From: Actinokineospora baliensis
GTDB taxonomy: Bacteria > Actinomycetota > Actinomycetes > Mycobacteriales > Pseudonocardiaceae
NCBI RefSeq assembly: GCF_016907695.1
Contig: NZ_JAFBCK010000001.1
Span: 3,093,001 to 3,157,000, forward strand
Reading direction: 5' to 3'
Length of the DNA stretch: 64,000 nt
Part shown: positions 17,479 through 30,494 of the stretch, piece by piece
Position numbering within the stretch: the first letter of the stretch is position 1
Layout of the letters: each line of letters begins with the position of its first letter
Made by a program: the position numbers and the translations under genes
Notes under the pieces: model-generated
What the model was told of the DNA's origin: nothing
Database searches by the model: none
What the model saw: the letters and a program-made list of their open reading frames with translations, nothing else

Positions 17479-18372
17479 TTAGGCGGGCACCCAATCGCTG
17501 TTCGCCCCGCAGATCACCAAGCAGGGGAGTTTCCCGTCCACCTGCCCGCTCAACAATCCCGCCAATGGCACCGCCGCCGCGGGCTCCACGGCTATCCGGA
17601 ACTCTTCCCACAAGAGATCGCGTGCGGCCAGCAACTCCTGGTCACTCACCAGGATGGACCGCACTTCCCCGTGCCGCACCACGTCGAACGGCAAGGCACC
17701 CACGCGCGAGGCCCCCAAGGCCGAGGCGGCCACCGAGTTCACCACCGCATCGACCGGCGTTCCCGCCTTTAGCGCGTCATGCATGGCCTGACAGTCGACG
17801 GGCTCGACCAACGCCACTGACCGCCCGCGGCTCCCCAGGACAGTCCCGGCTGCCAGCCCGCCGCCACCGACGGCGACCACGAACGCGTCCACCTCCGGAA
17901 CGTCCGCCACCACTTCGGCCGCGCACGTTCCTTGCCCCGCGATGACCAACGGGTCGTCATAGGCGGGCACATACCGCGCCCCGCTCTCGGCTGCTTCCGT
18001 CAGCGCTGCCGCCGAAGCCTCCGCGTAGGTAGCGCCGTGGCGCACTAGCTTCGCTCCCGCCGCCTCGATGCGCCGGGTCTTGGACTCTGGTGCGCGTTCG
18101 GGCACGTAGACAGTCGCGGGCAGGCCCAACACCTGGGCCGCGGTGGCGACGGCCACTCCGTGGTTGCCGCCGGAGGCCGTCACGACGTGGGTGGGCTGCG
18201 GGCCGCCGATAAGCGCGTTGAGGGCGCCGCGGAACTTGAAGGAGCCCGTGCGTTGCAGGTGCTCCAGCTTCAGCACCACGGGCTGCCCGTTCACCTCGGT
18301 GCGCAGGTGCGGCGTGCGCCGGATGTGCGGTGCTATGCGGGCTGCAGCGGCGGCGACATCGGTGTGGTCCAC
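17479..18372 (-). CDS. PLP-dependent threonine/serine dehydratase-like enzyme (fold type II)
   Basis: A 297-residue enzyme of the tryptophan-synthase-beta fold. The cofactor lysine is in GSFKFRGALNAL, and the phosphate-binding loop reads SGGNHGVAVA. A glycine-rich loop (VAVGGGGLAAG) and a C-terminal CGAN motif are typical of threonine/serine dehydratases. It lacks the regulatory C-terminal domain of biosynthetic IlvA, so it looks like a catabolic or broad-specificity dehydratase (or serine racemase-like enzyme). It is convergent with the ABC operon and divergent from the MetE-like gene. The GTG start lies 8 nt after a TAGCAT hexamer on the minus strand, consistent with a very short leader. 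Threonine dehydratase would make 2-oxobutanoate for isoleucine, but that role is only suggested. Confidence 0.85.
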   Translation of the reverse strand: MDHTDVAAAAARIAPHIRRTPHLRTEVNGQPVVLKLEHLQRTGSFKFRGALNALIGGPQPTHVVTASGGNHGVAVATAAQVLGLPATVYVPERAPESKTRRIEAAGAKLVRHGATYAEASAAALTEAAESGARYVPAYDDPLVIAGQGTCAAEVVADVPEVDAFVVAVGGGGLAAGTVLGSRGRSVALVEPVDCQAMHDALKAGTPVDAVVNSVAASALGASRVGALPFDVVRHGEVRSILVSDQELLAARDLLWEEFRIAVEPAAAVPLAGLLSGQVDGKLPCLVICGANSDWVPA

Positions 18373-18438
18373 GACCGCCGATGCTAACCGCGGCGGTGGG
18401 TGTGCGGCGCCCGGAGACGATCCACCAGACTGCACGCC

Positions 18439-19476
18439 GTGAGCACTGCACCCTGGTCGCCCGGTACCGCTACCGGGATCGGCTCGTTGCCCGGCACCGA
18501 CCCCGTCGAGGCCGCCACCACCGTTCTCGGTGAGCTGCCCGATCTGCCGCACATGCCGGAACTCCCGGCCAGGGGGCTCGGGGCCGACATCATCGGGCGG
18601 TCGGCCGCCCTGCTGGTCGACCTGGCGGTGGAGCTGGTGCCGTCCGGGTACCGGGTGACCGCCCGGCCGGGGCTGGAGCACCGGCGCGCCGTCGACCTCC
18701 TCCGGCGGGACCTCGACGCCCTCGAGGAGGCCGTCGAGCGGCTGGGCAGCCCGCCGCCTGCGGTGAAGGTGCAGGTCGCGGGCCCCTGGACCTTGACGTC
18801 TGGGCTGGAGTTGCCGCGCGGGCACCGGGTCCTGACCGACCGCGGCGCGCTGCGGGAGTTCACCGAATCGCTGGGTGAGGGCGTGTCCAGGCACGTGGCG
18901 GAGGTGCGTCGGCGGATCGGGGCGCCGGTGGTCGTGCAGCTCGACGAGCCGAGCCTGCCGACCGTCCTCGCCGGAGCGCTGCCCACCCCCTCGGGGTACG
19001 GCACGGTGCCCGCGGTGGCCGAGCCGGAGGCCCGTGACGTGTTGGCGGCCGTGGTCGAGGCGGCCGCGGCGGCCACCGGTCAGCCCGTGATCGTCCACTG
19101 TTGCGCGCCGAGGCCGCCATTCGCCCTCCTGCGGTCCGCGGGAGCCGGGGCGGTCGCGTTCGACGTCGGCCTGCTCGCCAAGGCCGGAGCGGCCACGTGG
19201 GACGCCGTTGGCGAGGTGTGGGACGCCGGGACGACGTTGTTCCTCGGCGTGGTGCCCAGCACCGACCCCGGCCGGGCCCTCACCCTCCGCGAGGCGGCGA
19301 GCCCCGCGTTCACGCTGGTCGACCGGCTCGGGTTCACCCGCTCGGTTCTCGCCGAGCGCGCTGTCGCCACCCCCACCTGCGGGATGGCGGCGGCCACGGA
19401 CAGCTGGGCCCGCCGGGCCATGTCCCTCGTGCGTGACGTGGGCAAGTCGTTCGTGGAGCCCCCGGAGGGCTGGTAG
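18439..19476 (+). CDS. Stand-alone MetE C-terminal domain protein (core-MetE-like)
   Basis: A 345-residue protein related only to the catalytic C-terminal barrel of cobalamin-independent methionine synthase; the N-terminal half of MetE (another 350-400 residues) is absent. Zinc-site candidates are visible: His-Cys in VIVHCCAPRP and a late Cys in ATPTCGMAAATDSW, with the substrate-region motif VQLDEPSLPTV between them. It corresponds to the M. tuberculosis Rv3015c position next to ligA, as I recall. Folate-independent core-MetE proteins use other methyl donors, so this protein need not take methyl-tetrahydrofolate. The GTG start fits the conserved ATGIGSLPG opening. Methyl donor and acceptor are unknown. 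Confidence 0.82.
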   Translation: MSTAPWSPGTATGIGSLPGTDPVEAATTVLGELPDLPHMPELPARGLGADIIGRSAALLVDLAVELVPSGYRVTARPGLEHRRAVDLLRRDLDALEEAVERLGSPPPAVKVQVAGPWTLTSGLELPRGHRVLTDRGALREFTESLGEGVSRHVAEVRRRIGAPVVVQLDEPSLPTVLAGALPTPSGYGTVPAVAEPEARDVLAAVVEAAAAATGQPVIVHCCAPRPPFALLRSAGAGAVAFDVGLLAKAGAATWDAVGEVWDAGTTLFLGVVPSTDPGRALTLREAASPAFTLVDRLGFTRSVLAERAVATPTCGMAAATDSWARRAMSLVRDVGKSFVEPPEGW

Positions 19477-20403
19477 TCACCGCAGGGGCTCCACACCGGG
19501 TGGCAGCGCGTTGGCGGCGACCAGGCCGTCGATGTGGCCGAACAGCGTCGAGCGGAAGGCCCGCGCCGCCGCCGTGGGTGGCGTGTCGGTGCGGTGCGCC
19601 AAGGCGATCGTGCGACGGATCGTGGTGCCCGCCAGAGGCGTCGCGCGCAGGCCAGGGCGGCCGGGTAGGACAAGGCTGGGCACCAGGGCCACGCCCAGTC
19701 CGGCCTCGACGAACCGCAGCACGGCATCCATTTCGCCGCCCTCCACCGCGAGTGCCGGTTCGAACCCTGCTTCCCGACAGGCGTGCAGCGTCGTTTCGCG
19801 CAGGTCGTACCCGCGGCGGAACATGACCATGGGCTCGTCGCGCAACGACTCCAGTCGCACGCTGTCCGCGAGAGCGGGCGCGGTGGACGACGACGCGACC
19901 ATCAGGTGTTCCCGCAGGACGGGTGTCATCGTGAGGGCTGACTCGACGCCCTGGGGCGGCACGATCAGCAGCGCCAGGTCCAACTCGCCGCCTAGTAGAG
20001 CCGCGGTCAGGTCCCGGGACCCGCTCTCCTCCACTTGTAGCCGGATACCCGGATACCGCTCGTGGTAGCGCCGTAGTACATCGGCGAGGACACCAACGCA
20101 CACGCTCGGTGTCGCCCCTAGGCGGATCCGCCCGCGCCTTAGACCAACGAGCTCGGCCACTTCAAGCCTCGCCGTGTCCACGTCGGACAGGATGCGCTTG
20201 GCGATCGGCAGCAGTGCTTCGCCCGCGGCCGTAAGAGCCACGTTGCCGCGAGCGCGGGTGAACAGGGACGCGCCCAGTTCGGTTTCCAGGCTGTTGATCT
20301 GCTTGCTCAGTGAGGGCTGCGCCACATGTGCCCGGTGGGCGGCGCGGGTGAAGTGCCGGGTCTCCGCGACGGCCAGGAAATACACGAGCTGCTGCAGCGT
20401 CAT
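19477..20403 (-). CDS. LysR-family transcriptional regulator
   Basis: A 308-residue LysR regulator: N-terminal winged helix (TLQQLVYFLAVAETRHFTRA through QPSLSKQINSLE), linker helix and a two-lobed effector-binding domain (GRIRLGATPSV, then VERDLALLIVPP-like and GLGVALVP segments). It is divergent from the succinate dehydrogenase operon with 72 bp between the start codons, the usual arrangement for a LysR protein that controls its neighbour. An inverted repeat ATGA-N6-TCAT in the gap (20421-20434) is a candidate binding site. The effector may be a TCA-cycle or related carboxylate; this is inference. Confidence 0.93.
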   Translation of the reverse strand: MTLQQLVYFLAVAETRHFTRAAHRAHVAQPSLSKQINSLETELGASLFTRARGNVALTAAGEALLPIAKRILSDVDTARLEVAELVGLRRGRIRLGATPSVCVGVLADVLRRYHERYPGIRLQVEESGSRDLTAALLGGELDLALLIVPPQGVESALTMTPVLREHLMVASSSTAPALADSVRLESLRDEPMVMFRRGYDLRETTLHACREAGFEPALAVEGGEMDAVLRFVEAGLGVALVPSLVLPGRPGLRATPLAGTTIRRTIALAHRTDTPPTAAARAFRSTLFGHIDGLVAANALPPGVEPLR

Positions 20404-20420
20404 AGTCCCAGGCTATCGAG

Positions 20421-20468
20421 ATGAGCCGATTCATGTATTGGACGACTTGTCGCGATGGCTCCTAGCGT
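20421..20468 (+). promoter_or_regulatory. sdhC promoter with candidate LysR site
   Basis: ATGAGCCGATTCAT (20421-20434) is an inverted repeat of the LysR T-N10/11-A kind. It precedes TTGGAC (20438-20443), a 19-nt spacer and TAGCGT (20463-20468). The hexamer is 7 nt before the ATG at 20476, so the transcript would start at or next to the start codon. Confidence 0.55.
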
Positions 20469-20475
20469 GGCGGGC

Positions 20476-21171
20476 ATGGCACTGACGCTGCAGCGCGGAT
20501 CACTTGGCAGGCAAGGGTTCCCGCGCAGGCTGTGGGGGTCCACGGTCGGCAAGAAGGTCGTGATGGCGGTCACCGGCGGCATCCTGCTCGGCTACGTCGT
20601 CGCGCACATGGTCGGCAACCTGACGATCTTCTTCGGCGACATCGACGGCTACGGCGTCTTCCTGCGGCAGCTGCTCTCGCCGGTGCTCGGCTACGCCGGG
20701 TTCGTCTGGGTCGTCCGCGTGGTCTTGCTGCTCGCCGTCGTCCTGCACATGACAGCGGCCATCCAGCTCGCCCGCCGCGCCGCTCGTGCCCGTCCGGTCG
20801 GGTACGCGCGCAGGCCGAAGGTCCAGGGGAGCTACGCGGCCAGAACGATGCGCTGGGGCGGGGTGATCCTCGCCCTCTTCGTCGTCTACCACCTGCTGGA
20901 CCTCACGGCCGGGGTCCTCAACCCGCACGGCGTCGAAGGGCAGATCCACGCCAACGTCGTCGCCGACTTCCAGCACTGGTACGTCGTGGCCGCCTACACG
21001 CTGGCGGTCGTCGCCCTTGGCTTCCACCTCCGGCACGGGATGTGGAGCGCGCTGCGCAGCCTGGGCAAGGCCCCCGGCACATCGAGCGCGGCGGCCTTGG
21101 TCGTCTCCGTTGGCATCACGGTCGGATTCCTCTCCGTGCCCTACGCCGTCCTCTTCGGAATCGTGAGGTAA
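20476..21171 (+). CDS. sdhC: Succinate dehydrogenase cytochrome b subunit
   Basis: A 231-residue membrane anchor of the b558 (SdhC/FrdC, five-helix) type. The hydrophobic segments near residues 30-50, 65-88, 125-145, 165-190 and 205-228 carry the expected histidines ([39 protein letters not shown]), which would bind haem b and the quinone. It is followed 4 nt later by the flavoprotein gene. An ATG at 20455 would add 7 residues; 20476 was chosen because a TAGCGT hexamer lies 7 nt upstream, which places the likely transcription start at this codon. The subunit composition (one cytochrome b, then FeS and flavoprotein) matches actinobacterial Sdh of the B type. Confidence 0.92.
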   Translation: MALTLQRGSLGRQGFPRRLWGSTVGKKVVMAVTGGILLGYVVAHMVGNLTIFFGDIDGYGVFLRQLLSPVLGYAGFVWVVRVVLLLAVVLHMTAAIQLARRAARARPVGYARRPKVQGSYAARTMRWGGVILALFVVYHLLDLTAGVLNPHGVEGQIHANVVADFQHWYVVAAYTLAVVALGFHLRHGMWSALRSLGKAPGTSSAAALVVSVGITVGFLSVPYAVLFGIVR

Positions 21172-21175
21172 CCCA

Positions 21176-23104
21176 GTGCTCTACCGCGAGGGCGACCCGA
21201 TCGCCGACACCCGTGCCCCGCAGGGCCCTCTTGAGACCCGGTGGGAGCGCCGCCGCTTCTCCTCCCGGCTGGTCAACCCCGCCAACCGGCGCAAGCTGAC
21301 CGTCATCGTCGTGGGGACCGGCCTGGCGGGCGGCTCAGCAGCCGCGACCCTGGGCGAACTCGGCTACAACGTGCTGTCGTTCTGCTACCAGGACAGCCCG
21401 AGACGCGCCCACAGCATCGCCGCACAAGGCGGCATCAACGCCGCCAAGAACTACGCGGGCGACGGCGACAGCGTGCACCGCCTCTTCCACGACACCGTCA
21501 AGGGCGGCGACTTCCGCTCCCGCGAGTCCAACGTGCACCGGCTCGCGGAGGTCAGCACCAGCATCATCGACCAGTGCGTCGCTCAAGGCGTGCCCTTCGC
21601 ACGCGAGTACGGGGGCTTGCTCGACACAAGGTCCTTCGGCGGCGCACAGGTGTCCAGGACCTTCTACGCGCGGGGGCAGACCGGACAACAACTCCTCTTG
21701 GGCGCCTATCAAGCGCTTGCGCGACAGATCCACGCGGGCACGGTCCGGTCACACCCGCGAACGGAGATGCTCGACCTGGTTGTGTCCCAAGGCCGGGCCC
21801 GCGGCGTCGTAGTGCGCGATCTCGTCACAGGTGAAGTCACCACGCACCTAGCCGACGCGGTGGTCTTGGCGACAGGCGGCTACGGCAACGTCTTTCACCT
21901 CTCGACCAACGCCAAGGGCTGCAACACCACCGCCATATGGCGCGCGCACAAGCGCGGTGCCCTCTTCGCGAACCCGTGCTACACCCAGATCCACCCCACC
22001 TGCATCCCGGTCAGCGGCGACCACCAGTCGAAGCTGACGCTGATGAGCGAGTCACTGCGCAACGACGGTCGGGTGTGGGTTCCTCTCCAGGCGGGCGACG
22101 ATCGCACACCCGGCCAGATCCCCGAGGCCGAACGGGACTACTACCTGGAACGGATGTACCCGAGCTTCGGCAACCTGGTTCCCCGCGACATCGCTTCCCG
22201 CGCCGCGAAAGCCGTGTGCGACGCCGGTAGGGGAGTGGGGCCCGGGGGTCTGGGTGTTTATCTCGACTTCGCTGACGCCATCGCGCGGCTCGGTAGGGAT
22301 GCCGTTGCCGCGCGGTACGGGAACCTGTTCGAGATGTACCAGCGCATCACCGACGAAGACCCCTACCAGGTTCCGATGCGCATCTACCCGGCCGTGCACT
22401 ACACCATGGGCGGCCTCTGGGTGGACTACGACCTGCGCAGCACCATCCCGGGCCTCTTCGTCATCGGCGAAGCCAACTTCTCCGACCACGGCGCCAACCG
22501 GCTTGGGGCCAGTGCTCTTATGCAGGGGCTCGCGGACGGCTACTTCGTCCTCCCCGCGGTCATTGGCGACTACCTCGCTGACGGCCCGTTCGGACCCGTC
22601 GACGCCAACGCGGTCGACGAGGCCGAGGACGGTGTGCGCGAGATGATCGACACGCTCCTGTCGATCGACGGTGACCGCACAGCGGAGTCCTTCCACCGCG
22701 AGCTAGGCAGGCTCATGTGGGATCTATGCGGCATGGAACGCTCAGAGGAAGGGCTCCGGAAGGCCCTAGAACGCATCCCCTCGCTGCGCGACGAGTTCTG
22801 GCGACGGCTGAAGGTGACGGGCACCGGCAGCGAACTGAACCAGGCCCTGGAGAAGGCGGGGCGGGTAGCGGACTTCCTCGAACTGGCCGAACTGATGTGC
22901 GTCGACGCCCTCCACCGCACCGAGTCTTGCGGCGGCCACTTCCGCGTGGAGAGCCAAACCCCAGAAGGTGATGCGCGCCGCGACGACGAGAACTTCTCTT
23001 ACGTCGCCGCGTGGGAGTTCACCGGCGTAGGCGAACCACCCGCCCTCCACCACGAAGAACTGACCTTCGAGGCCGTCAGCCCCACCGTGAGGAGCTACAA
23101 GTGA
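21176..23104 (+). CDS. sdhA: Succinate dehydrogenase/fumarate reductase flavoprotein subunit
   Basis: A 642-residue flavoprotein. The dinucleotide fold starts at [15 protein letters not shown]. The covalent FAD histidine is in [15 protein letters not shown] (about H79), and catalytic residues lie in HPTCIP and in [18 protein letters not shown]. The C-terminal [20 protein letters not shown] segment is diagnostic. It oxidises succinate to fumarate at the inner membrane face, passing electrons to SdhB. It sits 4 nt after sdhC and overlaps sdhB by 4 nt (GTGA). The GTG start gives the usual N-terminal extension before the FAD domain. Confidence 0.95.
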   Translation: MLYREGDPIADTRAPQGPLETRWERRRFSSRLVNPANRRKLTVIVVGTGLAGGSAAATLGELGYNVLSFCYQDSPRRAHSIAAQGGINAAKNYAGDGDSVHRLFHDTVKGGDFRSRESNVHRLAEVSTSIIDQCVAQGVPFAREYGGLLDTRSFGGAQVSRTFYARGQTGQQLLLGAYQALARQIHAGTVRSHPRTEMLDLVVSQGRARGVVVRDLVTGEVTTHLADAVVLATGGYGNVFHLSTNAKGCNTTAIWRAHKRGALFANPCYTQIHPTCIPVSGDHQSKLTLMSESLRNDGRVWVPLQAGDDRTPGQIPEAERDYYLERMYPSFGNLVPRDIASRAAKAVCDAGRGVGPGGLGVYLDFADAIARLGRDAVAARYGNLFEMYQRITDEDPYQVPMRIYPAVHYTMGGLWVDYDLRSTIPGLFVIGEANFSDHGANRLGASALMQGLADGYFVLPAVIGDYLADGPFGPVDANAVDEAEDGVREMIDTLLSIDGDRTAESFHRELGRLMWDLCGMERSEEGLRKALERIPSLRDEFWRRLKVTGTGSELNQALEKAGRVADFLELAELMCVDALHRTESCGGHFRVESQTPEGDARRDDENFSYVAAWEFTGVGEPPALHHEELTFEAVSPTVRSYK

Positions 23105-23847
23105 AGTACCGAGTGCGGGTGTGGCGTCAGGCGGGCCCGGCCGCGTCAGGCCGCCTCGTCGACTACGACATCGACGACGTCACCGCCGACATGTCGTTCC
23201 TTGAGATGCTGGACGTCCTCAACGAACGCCTCCAACTCGAAGGCGACGACCCCGTCGCCTTCGACCACGACTGCCGCGAAGGCATCTGCGGCGCCTGCGG
23301 GGTCATGATCGATGGTGTTGCCCACGGCCCCGGCAAGGCCACTACGACCTGCCAACTGCACATGCGCCAATTCGACCCGTCCCAGCCGATCGTCGTCGAA
23401 CCGTGGCGGGCGGCGCCCTTCCCCGTGGTGCGCGACCTCGTCGTAGACCGCTCCGCACTCGACCGAGTCATCGAATCAGGCGGCTACATCTCCACCCGCG
23501 CAGGCGCGGCGCCCGACGCCCACGCCCTACCCGTGCCCAAACCCGACGCCGACACCGCCTTCGAAGCCGCCGCCTGCATCGGGTGCGGCGCGTGCGTGGC
23601 GGCGTGCCCCAACGGCTCCTCGATGCTGTTCACCGCCGCCAAAGCCACCCACCTCGGAGTCCTGCCCCAAGGCCAACCCGAGCGCTACACCCGCGCCCGC
23701 GACATGGTCGAAACCCAAGACGACCTCGGCTTCGGCGGCTGCACCCTCACCGGCGAATGCACCGCCGTCTGCCCCAAGGGCATCCCCCTGACCGCCATCA
23801 CCCGCCTAAACCACGACGTGCTGTCCGCGGCCATGCGCTCCGCCTAG
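23101..23847 (+). CDS. sdhB: Succinate dehydrogenase iron-sulfur subunit
   Basis: A 248-residue protein. An N-terminal 2Fe-2S ferredoxin domain has [10 protein letters not shown] plus a later Cys (TTCQLHM). The C-terminal part has [14 protein letters not shown] and [11 protein letters not shown] for the 4Fe-4S and 3Fe-4S clusters. It carries electrons from FAD to the quinone site in SdhC. Translation is coupled to sdhA by the GTGA overlap. The motif set and the sdhC-sdhA-sdhB order are typical of actinobacterial type-B complexes; no sdhD is needed. The 118 bases before ligA hold no gene. Confidence 0.95.
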   Translation: MKYRVRVWRQAGPAASGRLVDYDIDDVTADMSFLEMLDVLNERLQLEGDDPVAFDHDCREGICGACGVMIDGVAHGPGKATTTCQLHMRQFDPSQPIVVEPWRAAPFPVVRDLVVDRSALDRVIESGGYISTRAGAAPDAHALPVPKPDADTAFEAAACIGCGACVAACPNGSSMLFTAAKATHLGVLPQGQPERYTRARDMVETQDDLGFGGCTLTGECTAVCPKGIPLTAITRLNHDVLSAAMRSA

Positions 23848-23956
23848 GCCATCCTCGACATCGCCGTCGGCCAGACACCATCAGCCTGCTTGAGCTGCGC
23901 GAACTCATCCACAGACTGGCGGGTTGACGACGCGGGTTGTCGGTCCCCCTCGTTAG

Positions 23957-26131
<2,175 letters not shown>

Positions 26132-26141
26132 CCCAGCTCGT

Positions 26142-26198
26142 CCGGGAAAGGTTGTCCGGTCACCTTTCCCGGCGGTACGGGAGCGGGAACGCTCCCGT
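26142..26198 (+). terminator. Double hairpin after ligA
   Basis: The first hairpin has perfect 11-bp arms (CCGGGAAAGGT at 26142-26152 and ACCTTTCCCGG at 26162-26172) with a 9-nt loop. The second has 9-bp arms (ACGGGAGCG at 26177-26185 and CGCTCCCGT at 26190-26198) with a GGAA tetraloop. Neither has a T-run. The remaining 340 bases before the acetyltransferase gene show no gene I can support. Confidence 0.75.
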
Positions 26199-26541
26199 GC
26201 TGGGCCATCCGTGTGAGCGCTACCCGCCGGTTGCCGACCGGTGCGCCGCAACGCGTCGCGAATCCGCTGTACCGGGTGGTTGGCAGCACCGCGATCCCTT
26301 GGCAGGGTGGGGGTGGCACGTGGCGGCGGGTCGCGGGTGATCTGTGCGGTCGGGACCGGGCGAGGGGGCGCCGTGGGTGGTGTGCGCCGCGGGTGGCGGT
26401 GCGGGTGAGGCGGTCGTGGCGAGCGCCCGGTACAGGCAACCGGGAGCGCGCTGGGGCGTCGGAGGTCTCCGGTGGGTGTCGCCGCGTCCGACGGCGTGGT
26501 CCGGCACCGCCGACGACACGACGGACGTGGGAGGACGAGGC

Positions 26542-27051
26542 GTGGCTGAGGTGGCTGACCTGGTGGTGCGCCAGGCGCGGTCGGACGAGGTGCGGCGGGT
26601 CGGGGTGCTGACCGTCGAGGCCTACCGGGCGGTCGGGTACCCGGGTGAGGGGGGCGGGTCCGGCTACGCCACCCTGCTCGCCGACGCCGAGTCCCGGATG
26701 CGCTCGGCGGAGCTGCTGGTCGCCGCGGACCGGGAGGGGTGTCTGCTCGGTACGGTCACCGTCGCGCTGCCGGGCACCCCGTTCGCCGAGATCTCCCGCG
26801 CCGGGGAACTGGAACTGCGGATGCTCGCCGTCGCCGCCCCCGCGCGCGGCCGCGGTGTGGGGGAGTTGCTGGTCCGCACGGTGATCGCCCGGGCGCGGGA
26901 GCTGGGCATCGACCGGGTGGTGCTGTGCAGCCCGGCGGCGTTGGGCGCCGCGCACCGCCTCTACGAGCGGCTCGGCTTCACCCGGCTGCCCAGCCGGGAC
27001 TGGTGTCCCGGTCCGGATGTCCGGCTGATCGCCTACACCCTCGACGTGTAG
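26542..27051 (+). CDS. GNAT-family N-acetyltransferase
   Basis: A 169-residue acetyltransferase. The acetyl-CoA binding motif ARGRGVGELLVRTV and the C-terminal ALGAAHRLYERLGF segment are typical GNAT features. The GTG start is supported by GGAGG at 26530-26534, 7 nt upstream. An open frame extends another 198 bases upstream but lacks family similarity there. The gene stands alone after ligA's terminators; the next gene starts 71 bp later on the same strand. The substrate (amine, amino acid, peptide or antibiotic) cannot be inferred. Confidence 0.85.
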   Translation: MAEVADLVVRQARSDEVRRVGVLTVEAYRAVGYPGEGGGSGYATLLADAESRMRSAELLVAADREGCLLGTVTVALPGTPFAEISRAGELELRMLAVAAPARGRGVGELLVRTVIARARELGIDRVVLCSPAALGAAHRLYERLGFTRLPSRDWCPGPDVRLIAYTLDV

Positions 27052-27122
27052 GCCGTCCACACCGAACGCGGGGGTCTGCCAGTGACAACACCCGGAGACC
27101 GAACCTCTGCTTCACTGGACCG

Positions 27123-27809
27123 GTGGACCTGCAAGCGTGCCTCAACGGCGAGCGCTCCGCCGCCGACGCCCCGGTGACCGCGGTGGCCCTCGCCGCCGCG
27201 GCCGCCGAGGTGGCCGCCCTCGGCGTCGCGTCGGTGCACGTGCACCCGCGCGACGCCACCGGCGCGACCACGCTGATCGGCCCCGAACTGGCCCCCACGG
27301 TCGCCGCCATCCGCGCCGCCGCCCCCGGCACCGCCGTCGGCGTCACCACCGGCGCCTGGGCCCAGCCGGACCCGGCACGGCGCGTGGCGGCCATCGCGGC
27401 GTGGGTCGGGCTGTCGACGGGACGCCCGGACTTCGCCTCGGTCAACGTCCACGAAGACGGCTGGCAGGAGGTCTGCGCGGCCCTCACCGCCGCGGGCATC
27501 GCGGTAGAACTAGGCGTCTTCGATGTCCCCGCCGCCGAGTTGCTGCGCGAACACGGCATCCCGGCGGGGGCGGTGCGGGTGCTGGCCGAGGTTCAGCCGC
27601 ACGCCGAAGCAGCACCACTGCTCGACGCACTCGCCTGGTCGCCGCTCCCGATCTTGCTCCACGGCGAGGAGGACACGGCCTGGCCAGTCCTCACCGAAGC
27701 TCTCCGCCGCGGCCTGCCCACCCGCATGGGCCTGGAGGACACCCTCCACCTCCCCGACGGCACCCGAGCCACGACGAACGCAGACCTCATCCACGCCGTC
27801 TTGCGCTAA
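27123..27809 (+). CDS. BKACE-like (3-keto-5-aminohexanoate cleavage) family protein, short form
   Basis: A 228-residue protein of the beta-keto acid cleavage enzyme family, zinc TIM barrels that split a beta-keto acid with acetyl-CoA. The metal-binding VHVHPRD motif (about residues 39-45) and the C-terminal RMGLEDTLHLPDG segment are characteristic. Most family members have about 270-310 residues; this one is shorter, with trimmed loops rather than a missing end, as both signature ends are present. The GTG start was chosen from the QACLNGERSAADAPVT opening. Its specific beta-keto acid is unknown, and no lysine-fermentation genes are nearby. Confidence 0.8.
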   Translation: MDLQACLNGERSAADAPVTAVALAAAAAEVAALGVASVHVHPRDATGATTLIGPELAPTVAAIRAAAPGTAVGVTTGAWAQPDPARRVAAIAAWVGLSTGRPDFASVNVHEDGWQEVCAALTAAGIAVELGVFDVPAAELLREHGIPAGAVRVLAEVQPHAEAAPLLDALAWSPLPILLHGEEDTAWPVLTEALRRGLPTRMGLEDTLHLPDGTRATTNADLIHAVLR

Positions 27810-27822
27810 GAGCTAGCGGACT

Positions 27823-28476
27823 TCAGTCCGGTAGGACTACCGCGACGATGCCTGCCAGGTGGGCCAGGCGGGCCACTTCGGCCGCTCGGAACATCGGACC
27901 GCCGGGGCGGCCGACGAGGAGGACCCGGTCGGGTTTGCCCAAGGGGGTGGCCGCCAGTTCGGTGCCCAGTTCGCGCCAGGTCGCCGGGACCCAGGACTCC
28001 TCGCCGTCGAGGACGGTGGCTCTGGCCAGGGGGAGCCAGGGCAGGTCGATGGTTTGGATGTCGGGGGCCGCGGTGCTGGCCGCCAGCTTGTTCGCGCCCT
28101 CCGCGGTCGCGGCGACGATCAGGGCCCAGCCCGCTCGGATGATCTTCGGGACGCCCGCCGCGAAGATCGCCAGGCCGTCGGCGGGTTCGGCGGCCACGTC
28201 CTCGACCAGTTCCAGCTCGCGGTGGGTGTCGAGCACGCCCGCGTACGGGCGCACAGCGTCGACCTCCACGCCGGGGATCGACTCGGCCGCGGTGATCAGC
28301 ACGTCCGGCAGCCTGCCGCTGGGCAGTTCCACCACCAGGTCGTCGATGGCGACCCCGCCCGCCCGCTCCACCACGTCGACGCTGAGGATGTCGGCCCCGA
28401 TGGCCCCCAGCGCGGTCGCGACCGCGCCCAGGGTGCCTGGGCTGTCCGGGAGCTGGACCCGGATCAGGAACGACAA
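27823..28476 (-). CDS. ACT-domain protein (Rv3013-like), possible amino-acid sensor
   Basis: A 217-residue protein with an N-terminal ACT domain ([23 protein letters not shown], ligand loop DSPGTLG) and a weaker second half that resembles a degenerate GNAT or GAF-like region. It lies divergent from gatC, the same place as Rv3013 in M. tuberculosis as I recall. The TTG start is chosen because GGGAGG lies 8 nt upstream on the minus strand (28485-28490) and the protein then begins exactly at the ACT fold. ACT domains usually bind amino acids and regulate an enzyme. No enzyme domain is visible here, so it probably works by binding a partner. Confidence 0.78.
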   Translation of the reverse strand: MSFLIRVQLPDSPGTLGAVATALGAIGADILSVDVVERAGGVAIDDLVVELPSGRLPDVLITAAESIPGVEVDAVRPYAGVLDTHRELELVEDVAAEPADGLAIFAAGVPKIIRAGWALIVAATAEGANKLAASTAAPDIQTIDLPWLPLARATVLDGEESWVPATWRELGTELAATPLGKPDRVLLVGRPGGPMFRAAEVARLAHLAGIVAVVLPD

Positions 28477-28640
28477 GGCGAACGCCTCCCGTGCTCTGGC
28501 GACCCCGCGCGGACGCGCGGATCTCCTCGACCGCTGATTGTCGCAGACCCGGGCCGCGCTGCGCGGGCTGCCACCGGCCACCGGTTTAGCACCGCGACGC
28601 GCCCGGAACAACCCGTTCGGGGTCGCGGGACCGCGCGAAA

Positions 28641-28646
28641 TAGACT
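28641..28646 (+). promoter_or_regulatory. gatC: Probable -10 of the gatCAB operon
   Basis: TAGACT lies 41 nt before the gatC GTG. The short leader between them contains GGGGTT (28650-28655) and AACCCC (28668-28673), able to form a small hairpin. No good -35 hexamer is obvious. Confidence 0.4.
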
Positions 28647-28686
28647 CGCGGGGTTCCTATCACAGACAACCCCGGGGGTTCGTCGA

Positions 28687-28982
28687 GTGCCCAGCATCTC
28701 CCGCGACGAGGTGGCCCACCTCGCTCGCCTGGCCAGGTTGGCCGTCACCGAAGCGGAGCTCGACCTGTTCGCAGGTCAGCTCGACCAGATCGTGGCGGCG
28801 GTCGCCCAGGTCGGCCAGGTCGCCGACCAGGACATCCCGCCGACGTCGCACTCGGTGCCGTTGACCAACGTCTTCCGCGCCGACGTCGTCCGCCCGGGGC
28901 TCACCCAGCAGCAGGCCATCGCCGCCGCGCCCGCGGCGGAGGACGGCCGGTTCCGCGTGCCGAGGATCCTCGGGGAGGAAGC

Positions 28983-28986
<4 letters not shown>
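28687..28986 (+). CDS. gatC: Aspartyl/glutamyl-tRNA amidotransferase subunit C
   Basis: A 99-residue small subunit that stabilises GatA in the GatCAB complex, which converts Glu-tRNA(Gln) and Asp-tRNA(Asn) to the amide forms. The typical [22 protein letters not shown] helix and the [15 protein letters not shown] segment near the C-terminus are present. It overlaps gatA by 4 nt (ATGA). The GTG start gives normal length. Confidence 0.94.

Positions 28987-30493
<1,507 letters not shown>

Positions 30494-30494
<1 letters not shown>

Noticed and set aside
26344..26541. Longer start for the GNAT gene
   Set aside because: The upstream part has no acetyltransferase similarity and lacks a ribosome site, whereas 26542 has GGAGG at 7 nt.
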